NCBI GenBank assembly: GCA_903837815.1
Contig: CAILWD010000153.1
Location: 1-14,303 of the forward strand
Reading direction: 5' to 3'
DNA length: 14,303 nt
DNA from: an uncultured Chloroflexota bacterium
Lineage (GTDB): Bacteria; Chloroflexota; Anaerolineae; Anaerolineales; Villigracilaceae
Shown: positions 6,609-12,269 of the stretch, piece by piece
How the letters are laid out: each line of letters starts with the position of its first letter
Position numbering within the stretch: the stretch's first letter is position 1
The notes under the pieces: model-generated
Seen by the model: only the letters and a program-made list of their open reading frames with translations
What the model was told of the DNA's origin: nothing
Databases searched by the model: none
Made by a program: the position numbers and the translations under genes

Positions 6609-8009
6609 TTATTCAGCTAATATTTCGTGGATATCCACCGGGGTTTGACTTCCGCGCAAACGGATCGTCTCGATGAACCTGTGCGGACAGGTCTTGCCAA
6701 AACTCTTAAGCGTTTCAGCGCCAACAACAACCCTGAAAGGGCGGGTATATTTCTGGATATGCTGCGCCACATTGACCACATCGCCAATCACGTTGAATTC
6801 CACCCGCTCTTCGCCCCCGACATAGCCGGTCATGGCAAGACCTGTATTGATGGAAATACCAATGATGTGGGAAGCTGATTCTTCGAGGGAACCTGTGGGC
6901 TTCATGCGCATGATCAACTCCCTGCCGGCATCCAACGCCCTCTGCTCGGCATCTGGGAACATCTCGTTCGAGAAGACGGCCATGATCCCGTTGGCAAGGT
7001 ATTTGCTGACCCCGCCATGCTTGAACATGATTTCGGACGCAGTCCGGTAGAATGAATCCAGGATTTGGGAAAAAGCCTTTAGCCCGTTACGGTCTACAAT
7101 GGCGGCAGAATTCGCCAGTTCTGAAAACAGCACCGTCACTCTTTCCTCGCGTAATGCGGGCATATGGCTGTTTTGGGAATAATAGGCGATCAAGTTTTCC
7201 GCCTCGGCAGCGGAAACGAACTTCAACAACATCTGATGAGTTTGTTCCTGTGAATGCGCCAGCCCCAAAAGACGCATCCGCTGGATGGTGAGCGCGGCCT
7301 GATGGCTGATTGCCACCGCAATTTGCAGATCGCGTTGCATGAACGTGCGCGTGACCGTCCGCGGGCGCATCATGCTGATCAACCCAAGCAAATCGTCTCC
7401 AGCCATGATGGGAACATGGATCGAGTCCACGCTGATCTCGGCGGATTTATCTCGAATCGCCTTGCGCGCCAGTTCGGGATTGTATTGCTGCGGAACCAGG
7501 CTCTCGAAATCCTTTTCCAGGATTACGGTGCATTGCTCCGCGCCCATGTACTGCTTGATCAACTCCGCCGTTTCCACCAACGCCGTCGGAAGGTCCATGA
7601 TGGTGTTGAGTTTTTGGGCGACTTCAAAGAGCAGCAAGGCATGGTTATCCACCGATTCGAGAACCAGGGCGCGGGTATAGCGCTGGGTGTTGACCGCAGC
7701 CGGGCGCGTTCCGGACTCATTTTCCAGGTGGAGAAGTACCTGCCCGATGCGAATGGTATCTTTATTTTTAAGAGGGGTTGGGCGCAGGATGCGCTCACGA
7801 TTGAGGTATGTGCCGTTTGTACTTTGAAGGTCGGTCAGCGTGACCGAATTCTTTTCCGGCTTGAAGTCAATGCAGGCATGGAAACGGAACGCGGCGCCAT
7901 CATCCACCATGATGTCATTTGTGGATGCCCGCCCAATCCGCGTGATCCCTGGTCGCAGGTTTAACCGTTTTTGAGGAGTATTCAATGCCTCGATGACCAA
8001 TTGCCACAT
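6609..8009 (-). CDS. FHA-GAF protein with degenerate class III adenylate/guanylate cyclase domain
   Basis: 466 residues in three modules. The FHA domain (about 1-96) has GRASTND (26-32), His44 and STNGTYLN (63-70), the residues that bind phosphothreonine peptides. A GAF-like domain follows (about 124-245). A class III nucleotidyl cyclase fold covers 289-466 (VTVLFSEL, HGGVSKYLANGIMAVF, then VIGDVVNVAQHIQ at 407-419). Key catalytic positions are altered: the first metal Asp is Glu297, the second (normally K-x-x-GDG) is Asn340, and the transition-state Arg is His417; Asn413 and Lys336 remain. Known relatives make cAMP or cGMP; this one is probably weak or inactive and may act as a regulatory or scaffold module. 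No membrane segment is seen. A near-leaderless TATAAT precedes it, and it is coupled to the zinc-ribbon gene downstream. Confidence 0.88.
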   Translation of the reverse strand: MWQLVIEALNTPQKRLNLRPGITRIGRASTNDIMVDDGAAFRFHACIDFKPEKNSVTLTDLQSTNGTYLNRERILRPTPLKNKDTIRIGQVLLHLENESGTRPAAVNTQRYTRALVLESVDNHALLLFEVAQKLNTIMDLPTALVETAELIKQYMGAEQCTVILEKDFESLVPQQYNPELARKAIRDKSAEISVDSIHVPIMAGDDLLGLISMMRPRTVTRTFMQRDLQIAVAISHQAALTIQRMRLLGLAHSQEQTHQMLLKFVSAAEAENLIAYYSQNSHMPALREERVTVLFSELANSAAIVDRNGLKAFSQILDSFYRTASEIMFKHGGVSKYLANGIMAVFSNEMFPDAEQRALDAGRELIMRMKPTGSLEESASHIIGISINTGLAMTGYVGGEERVEFNVIGDVVNVAQHIQKYTRPFRVVVGAETLKSFGKTCPHRFIETIRLRGSQTPVDIHEILAE

Positions 8010-8016
8010 ATAAATG

Positions 8017-8046
8017 ATTATACGTTCATCGCCCCGCTTCTTTCAG
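8017..8046 (-). promoter_or_regulatory. Promoter of the FHA/GAF/cyclase-fold gene, leaderless
   Basis: On the minus strand a perfect TATAAT (8022-8017) lies 7 nt before the ATG at 8009. A weak -35 (CTGAAA, 8046-8041, 4 of 6) is 18 bp upstream and falls in the 3' region of tlyA. Transcription would begin within about a base of the ATG. Confidence 0.6.
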
Positions 8047-8053
8047 ATTAATT

Positions 8054-8827
8054 TCATTGAAATATGCCGTCGATCAATTCTTCGCTGGAAAGCGCAGAGG
8101 GAACAACATCGAGCCAGGCTAGAAATTCCGTGTTCCCTTTTGGCCCCAGCAGCGGGGACCGGATCAGCCCGCGCAAGCCGAATCCGGTCTGACGGGCAAA
8201 TGACAGCACATCGAGCAACACCTGCCTGTGGATTTCCGGATCGCGGATCACGCCATCGCCCCGCGCCACATCCTTCTTCCCCGCTTCAAACTGGGGTTTG
8301 ATCAAACAAAGTAGTTGTCCGGTTTCAGAAAGCCAGTTCTTGGCAACAGGCAATAATATCTTCAACGAAATAAACGAAGCGTCCACTGTGATGAGGGAAA
8401 CAACTTCGGGCAGAGATTCGACATGCCGCGCATTCGTCTCCTCCATTACCACCACCCGCGGGTGGGTTCGCAATTTCCAATGCAAAATCCCCTTGCCCAC
8501 GTCGATGGCATAGACCTTCTCGGCACCGCGTTGCAACAGGCAATCGGTGAAGCCACCGGTGGATGCGCCCACGTCTGCGCAGACCAACCCTCTGACGTCG
8601 ATGGCAAAAGCCTCCAGCGCCGCATCCAGCTTTTCGCCGCCGCGTGAGACAAATCGCGGACCGGAATCAACCGTCAGCGTGGATTTGGAATCGATGGCAG
8701 TGGCAGGCTTCAGCGCCACCTGATCGTTCACCCGCACCTGTCCTGCCATGATCAGCGCCTGCGCCTTTGCCCGCGACTCGGCAAGTCCGCGCTCCAGAAG
8801 TAAAACATCCAAACGAATCTTCGGCAT
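8054..8827 (-). CDS. tlyA: TlyA-family rRNA (cytidine-2'-O)-methyltransferase / haemolysin A homologue
   Basis: 257 residues, normal for the family. The N-terminal S4 RNA-binding domain covers about 1-60 (RLDVLLLERGLAESRAKAQA, then AGQVRVND). The linker SRGGEKLDAAL (61-71) leads to an FtsJ-like Rossmann domain with SAM-binding ADVGASTGGFTDCLL (84-98), AIDVGKG (107-113), VDASFISL (148-155) and LIKPQFEAG (175-183). Mycobacterial TlyA methylates C1409 of 16S and C1920 of 23S rRNA, and its loss gives capreomycin resistance; many bacterial homologues have only one target, and the haemolysin name is historical. It is divergent from the ubiA-like gene across 29 bp, with a 44-bp gap to the FHA gene downstream. 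The ATG has no Shine-Dalgarno; the -10 box lies 6 nt upstream. Confidence 0.93.
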   Translation of the reverse strand: MPKIRLDVLLLERGLAESRAKAQALIMAGQVRVNDQVALKPATAIDSKSTLTVDSGPRFVSRGGEKLDAALEAFAIDVRGLVCADVGASTGGFTDCLLQRGAEKVYAIDVGKGILHWKLRTHPRVVVMEETNARHVESLPEVVSLITVDASFISLKILLPVAKNWLSETGQLLCLIKPQFEAGKKDVARGDGVIRDPEIHRQVLLDVLSFARQTGFGLRGLIRSPLLGPKGNTEFLAWLDVVPSALSSEELIDGIFQ

Positions 8828-8833
8828 GGGGGC

Positions 8834-8850
8834 ATTGTATCAGGTAAAAT
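8834..8850. promoter_or_regulatory. Divergent back-to-back leaderless promoter, tlyA / ubiA-like
   Basis: In the 29 bp between the two ATG codons there are two -10 boxes. Minus strand: TACAAT (8839-8834), preceded by TGA as an extended -10, 6 nt before the tlyA ATG. Plus strand: TAAAAT (8845-8850), 6 nt before the ATG at 8857. Each -10 is followed by a C-run ending at the ATG. The boxes are 5 bp apart, so polymerase could hardly occupy both at once. Any -35 region would lie inside the opposite gene. Confidence 0.6.
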
Positions 8851-8856
8851 ATCCCC

Positions 8857-9729
8857 ATGCTAAAAGCCCTTTTCAAAACCATGCGCCCGCGCCAATGGGC
8901 GACGAAAAACATCTTCATCTTTGCCGCGCTGGTCTTCGACAAGCAATTATTCGTCGTCGATTCCTTCCTGCGCACGCTTGCGGGCTTTGCCCTGTTTTCC
9001 CTGATCTCCTCCTGCGTTTACATTTTCAACGACCTGGCTGACCTCGAAGCAGACCGCCAGCACCCCGAAAAGAAAAACCGCCCCATCGCCTCTGGCAGGC
9101 TCCCCGTTTCCGTCGCGTGGGCGGCGGGCATTTTGCTGACCCTCGGCACGCTTACAACCGGCTTCCTGCTTGCCCCATCGTTTGGGTACGTCATCGGCTT
9201 GTATTTCCTGCTCAACCTGGCGTATTCCAAATGGCTCAAGCACATCGCCATCCTCGACGTACTGATTATTTCGGCGGGCTTTGTCTTGCGCGTCGGCGCG
9301 GGCGTCACCCTCATCGAAGTGGAAAGATTTTCCCCCTGGCTTTACGTGGTCATGACCCTGCTCTCGCTCTTCCTCGGCTTTGGCAAACGCCGCGCCGAAC
9401 TGGCTCTGCTGGCGCAGGGCGCAGGCTCACACCGCAAAGTGCTGGACGGTTACACCCTGCCCCTGCTCGACCGTTACATCATGATCGTCTCCGGCACCAC
9501 CATCGTCGCCTACTCGCTCTACACATTTTCCGCGCCCAACCTGCCCGATAACCACAGCATGATGCTGACCATTCCCTTCGTCGTTTACACCATCTTCCGC
9601 TATCTCTATCTCATCGAAGTCAAACAAGCGGGCGGCGCACCGGAAGAAATCCTGCTCTCCGACCGTCCCTTCCAAATCGCCATGCTGCTCTGGGCTGGCT
9701 CAGTCCTCGCCATCTTCTACCTCTCGTGA
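8857..9729 (+). CDS. UbiA-family polyprenyltransferase, decaprenyl-phosphate phosphoribosyltransferase type
   Basis: 290 residues, about 8-9 membrane segments. The first Asp-rich motif is NDLADLEADRQHP (58-70) followed by KKNRPIASG (72-80), the second is at YSKWLKHIAILD (123-134). FGKRRAEL (175-182), FRYLYLIEV (247-255) and GAPEEILLSDRPF (260-272) are features I associate with DPPR synthases (Rv3806c type) rather than with UbiA quinone enzymes. Known members transfer phosphoribose from PRPP to polyprenyl phosphate, the first step to lipid-linked arabinose donors used outside the membrane. In this organism the product could feed a surface glycan. The last 4 nt overlap the mevalonate kinase start, linking prenyl supply and use. 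Expressed from a leaderless promoter. Confidence 0.88.
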   Translation: MLKALFKTMRPRQWATKNIFIFAALVFDKQLFVVDSFLRTLAGFALFSLISSCVYIFNDLADLEADRQHPEKKNRPIASGRLPVSVAWAAGILLTLGTLTTGFLLAPSFGYVIGLYFLLNLAYSKWLKHIAILDVLIISAGFVLRVGAGVTLIEVERFSPWLYVVMTLLSLFLGFGKRRAELALLAQGAGSHRKVLDGYTLPLLDRYIMIVSGTTIVAYSLYTFSAPNLPDNHSMMLTIPFVVYTIFRYLYLIEVKQAGGAPEEILLSDRPFQIAMLLWAGSVLAIFYLS

Positions 9730-10649
9730 AATCAACCGCCCCCGGCAAGGTCATCCTCTTCGGCGAACATGCGGCGGTCTACAACCGTCCCGCGCTTGCA
9801 ATCCCCGTCATACAGGTTCATGTGGAGGTGGAAGTTTTGGATTCGACCCGCGCAGGGATTTGGATTCACGCCCCCGGCATTGCCCTGCAATCCGAACTTG
9901 ACGCCCTTCCTGACGACCACCCAGTTGGTTCAGTCATTCGGAAAGTTTTTCAACGCCTCGATATTTCTTCGCCCCCTGCGCTGGATGTATCCATCATGTC
10001 CACCATCCCCGTCGCGGCTGGGCTTGGCTCCGGCGCGGCGGTTTCTGTTGCCCTCATCCGCGCCCTATCGGGGCATCTCGGTCAATCGCTGGCGGATAAT
10101 GAAGTCAACCAGCTTGCCTACGAAATCGAAAAACTTCATCACGGCACACCCTCTGGAATCGACAACGCCGTCATCACGTATGCCAGGCCCGTATACTTCA
10201 TCAAAGACAAGCCGCTCGAAACCTTCAAGGTTGGCAAGCCCTTCATCGTCATCGTTGGCGATACAGGCATCCCCGCGCCCACCAAACAAGCCGTCGGAGA
10301 TGTACGCCGCCTGTGGATGCGCGACCAATGCAACATCGAATCCATCTTCAATGAAATCGCGCAAATCTCGCTCATCGGCAGACGATCGATCGAAAGCGGA
10401 AGGCCCGAACTGCTCGGCGAACTCATGGATCAAAATCATGAGCATTTGCAAGCCCTCCACGTCTCCTGCCCGGAATTGGATCATCTCATCAAAGCCGCCC
10501 GCAAGGCTGGGGCTTTGGGAGCAAAACTTAGCGGCGGCGGGCGGGGCGGCAACATGATCGCTCTGGTGGACCAGCCCAAAGCAGAGTCTGTTGCCGGAGC
10601 GTTGCTCTCTGCCGGGGCAGTTCGCGCCATCATCACCGAAATTAAGTGA
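9726..10649 (+). CDS. mvk: Mevalonate kinase (GHMP kinase family)
   Basis: 307 residues starting at GTG, which overlaps the upstream stop (GTGA), so translation is coupled. GHMP motif 1 is PGKVILFGEHAAVYNRPAL (6-24); the ATP loop is PVAAGLGSGAAVSVA (95-109), with GSG in place of the common GSS; HHGTPSGIDNA (138-148) carries the catalytic Asp146; motif 3 is KLSGGGRGGNMIAL (267-280). Known enzymes phosphorylate mevalonate at the 5-OH in the mevalonate route to isopentenyl diphosphate. The pathway is patchy in bacteria but known in some Chloroflexota. No other pathway gene is visible here. The pairing with a polyprenyl-phosphate-using enzyme suggests a supply link. A different GHMP kinase is possible, but the motif 1 and SGID segments favour mevalonate. 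Confidence 0.9.
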   Translation: MKSTAPGKVILFGEHAAVYNRPALAIPVIQVHVEVEVLDSTRAGIWIHAPGIALQSELDALPDDHPVGSVIRKVFQRLDISSPPALDVSIMSTIPVAAGLGSGAAVSVALIRALSGHLGQSLADNEVNQLAYEIEKLHHGTPSGIDNAVITYARPVYFIKDKPLETFKVGKPFIVIVGDTGIPAPTKQAVGDVRRLWMRDQCNIESIFNEIAQISLIGRRSIESGRPELLGELMDQNHEHLQALHVSCPELDHLIKAARKAGALGAKLSGGGRGGNMIALVDQPKAESVAGALLSAGAVRAIITEIK

Positions 10650-10653
10650 TTAT

Positions 10654-10684
10654 CATTGCGAGGCAGAACGCCGGCGCAATCTCC
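10654..10684. repeat. Short palindromic repeat, CATTGCGAGG family
   Basis: A 31-bp unit beginning CATTGCGAGG and ending GCAATCTC, with ATTGCG (10655-10660) and CGCAAT (10675-10680) as arms. The same start and end appear twice inside the flippase gene (12947-12987 and inverted at 13160-13200). It begins 4 bp after the mevalonate kinase stop. Confidence 0.7.
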
Positions 10685-10764
10685 TCCCAGAACGTCCCTG
10701 CCAGATAAAAATGGCTTACGCCCCTCCTGCCGTTATTGTTGGCGCGTCCCGATGTATATTTGAA

Positions 10765-11535
10765 ATGAACATACTTGCCCTCAAATTGATTCTCGCTCCT
10801 GTGATCATCGGCTCCGCCAGCCTGGCTGGGCGAAAGTGGGGTCCCGCCGTCAGCGGCTGGATCGTGGGGATGCCGCTTACATCGGGCCCCGTCATCTTCT
10901 TCGTAGCCCTTGCCAATGGGAAGTCGTTTGCGGCAACTGCTTCACTGGGCGTCCTCAGCGGCGGGATTTCACTGGTGGCGTACGCCCTGACGTATTCATG
11001 GCTGGCGGTCAAATTCCGCTGGCAGGTTTCGATCACCGGCAGCCTGCTTGTATTTTCCATCAGCACCATGTTCTTGCAACATTTTACTTTTCCGCTTTGG
11101 GCGGCGTTTGCGCTGGTTTGCGCGGCTCTGGTTGCCGGTCTTCGATTTATGCCCAAGGACGAGGTGAAAAAGGAAAACAATGAAAAGCCGGGGATTTGGG
11201 ATATTCCCTCCCGAATCTTGATTGGCACCAGTTTCATCCTGTTGCTGACCGGTATTGCCCCATTCATCGGCTCGCGCCTGACCGGGCTGCTGACGACGAT
11301 TCCGCTCTACGTCACCATCCTGACGGTTTTTGCCCACCGCAGCCAGGGTCCCGCCGCCGCAGCCCATGTCTTGCACGGATTGCTCTACGGGATGTTCGCC
11401 TTCACGGGCTTTTTCATCACCCTCAGCCCGCTATTGGAAAAAGTCAACCTGGGGACTGCCTTTGGCGCGGCTGTCGTTGCAACGCTGGCAATTCAAGGAA
11501 CTTCGCTTTTTATCCTGCGACGACGACACAGCTAG
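10765..11535 (+). CDS. Uncharacterised multi-pass membrane protein with internal similarity
   Basis: 256 residues with about eight hydrophobic segments. The start is taken at MNILALKLILAP: an upstream in-frame ATG at 10591 would overlap mevalonate kinase and translate the palindromic repeat. No Shine-Dalgarno is seen; a TATATT (10755-10760) lies 4 nt before the ATG. The two halves look alike in plan: GPAVSGWIVGMPLTSGPVIF (about 28-47) with a following small-residue helix, and GSRLTGLLTTIPLYVTILTV (about 170-189), separated by a hydrophilic linker around 133-147 (KDEVKKENNEKP). This suggests an inverted or tandem repeat transporter fold. I do not recognise the family by name, and no function can be given. 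A hairpin terminator lies about 140 bp downstream, after a palindromic element. Confidence 0.8.
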   Translation: MNILALKLILAPVIIGSASLAGRKWGPAVSGWIVGMPLTSGPVIFFVALANGKSFAATASLGVLSGGISLVAYALTYSWLAVKFRWQVSITGSLLVFSISTMFLQHFTFPLWAAFALVCAALVAGLRFMPKDEVKKENNEKPGIWDIPSRILIGTSFILLLTGIAPFIGSRLTGLLTTIPLYVTILTVFAHRSQGPAAAAHVLHGLLYGMFAFTGFFITLSPLLEKVNLGTAFGAAVVATLAIQGTSLFILRRRHS

Positions 11536-11550
11536 TTCATCAAAACAAAA

Positions 11551-11663
11551 CAGGACTTTCGCTTGTCATTCTGAGCGGAGCGAAAAATCTTTGGTTTCAG
11601 GGGTAGAGACCCTTCGCTAACGCTCAGGGTGACACGAAAACAGACGCCTAAGCGAAAGTCCTG
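11551..11663. repeat. 113-bp palindromic, MITE-like element
   Basis: Perfect 14-bp terminal inverted repeats: CAGGACTTTCGCTT (11551-11564) and its complement at 11650-11663. Nested inside is a second pair, TGTCATTCTGAGCG (11564-11577) with CGCTCAGGGTGACA (11621-11634; 12 of 14 match), and a third, AGCGAA/TTCGCT (11579-11584/11613-11618). There is no ORF of note. It sits between the membrane-protein stop and that gene's terminator. Confidence 0.8.
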
Positions 11664-11676
11664 CAAAAATACAGTC

Positions 11677-11710
11677 AGGAGAAGCGCATCTCGTGCGCTT
11701 CTCCTTTTCC
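11677..11710 (+). terminator. Intrinsic terminator after the membrane-protein gene
   Basis: A 12-bp stem AGGAGAAGCGCA (11677-11688) with TGCGCTTCTCCT (11694-11705), 5-nt loop, and a T run TTTT overlapping the stem end. The following minus-strand gene is convergent; on that strand the T tract is poor, so the signal mainly serves the plus strand. Confidence 0.8.
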
Positions 11711-11736
11711 ATTGGGCTGTTATTGAGTTGGAAATT

Positions 11737-12138
11737 TTATTTAAACTGTTTTCGTACCTTGCTTAAGATTTGCGGTTCGGTCATTTTGTCGGCAGATTCA
11801 ACTCCAACAATCTGCGCTTTGACCTTCGCATGGGCTATGCGTTTTTGGAGTTCAAACTTTGCCTCGCCAGGCCCAAAGATGAGAATAGACTCCGCCTCCC
11901 GCAGGCGGGCGATGATTTTGTCGTAGAACTTGTTGAGATGCACATTGAATTTATTGTCAAGTTGGTCGTCCCCTTGCTGGTGTTGGGCGCTATACGGAGC
12001 CTTTGCAGGAGAATTGCCTCGATAGGAGACATGCCGCCCGACTTCCGATTCGATTGTTTCGATTTCCTGTCCCGCTTCACTTTGGATCACGAGTATCGCC
12101 TTTTTGTGATCAATCCACAATCCAATGTTATCTGTCAT
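11737..12138 (-). CDS. Small conserved-looking protein of unknown function (eRF1/Pelota-like motif suspected)
   Basis: 133 residues from the ATG at 12138, chosen because GGAGGATC lies just upstream; an earlier in-frame ATG at 12168 has no such site. The sequence begins MTDNIGLWIDHKKAILV, a beta-hairpin-like start, then a polar variable stretch (about 38-62), then LNKFYDKIIARLREAESILIFGPG (68-91, broken here only for description), EAKFELQKR (92-100) and a C-terminal DKMTEPQILSKVRKQF. The strand-then-GPGEAK-EL pattern recalls the C-terminal domain of eRF1/Pelota-like and bacterial eRF1-related proteins, which is a weak inference from memory. Cytoplasmic, monocistronic, with a conventional promoter and leader, unlike most genes in the window. 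Confidence 0.75.
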   Translation of the reverse strand: MTDNIGLWIDHKKAILVIQSEAGQEIETIESEVGRHVSYRGNSPAKAPYSAQHQQGDDQLDNKFNVHLNKFYDKIIARLREAESILIFGPGEAKFELQKRIAHAKVKAQIVGVESADKMTEPQILSKVRKQFK

Positions 12139-12185
12139 TGATCCTCCATTTCGGTTCGATTGTCTCATTCCATCGCGCCAATTTA

Positions 12186-12213
12186 ATTATACGATTTTTC
12201 CGTCAGCTTTCAA
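12186..12213 (-). promoter_or_regulatory. Conventional sigma-70-type promoter for the 12138-11737 gene
   Basis: On the minus strand TTGAAA (12213-12208), 16-bp spacer, TATAAT (12191-12186). The predicted leader of about 40 nt contains the GGAGG Shine-Dalgarno (12147-12140 region). This contrasts with the leaderless starts elsewhere here. Confidence 0.7.
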
Positions 12214-12256
12214 CTTGTTGCCACCTCAAATTTTCTGCCCGTCATGAATTCTTGTG

Positions 12257-12262
12257 TACAAT
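12257..12262 (+). promoter_or_regulatory. -10 box of the flippase gene, leaderless
   Basis: TACAAT lies 7 nt before the ATG at 12270, again placing the transcription start on the start codon. No Shine-Dalgarno and no clear -35 box are visible. Confidence 0.5.
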
Positions 12263-12269
12263 TGACCGC

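Noticed and set aside
7254..7964. 236-codon plus-strand frame opposite the FHA/GAF gene
   Set aside because: A shadow of a gene with clear FHA and GAF motifs; no own motifs.
8054..8827. Haemolysin toxin
   Set aside because: The S4 plus FtsJ-like domains make it an rRNA methyltransferase; haemolysin is a legacy family name.
10591..10764. Upstream extension of the membrane-protein gene by 58 codons
   Set aside because: It overlaps mevalonate kinase and translates a palindromic repeat; homology-like membrane sequence begins at 10765.
12003..12269. Upstream in-frame extension of the flippase by 89 codons
   Set aside because: It overlaps the opposite gene and its promoter region, and the product lacks flippase features. 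The ATG at 12270 begins the recognisable sequence and has a -10 box in front.
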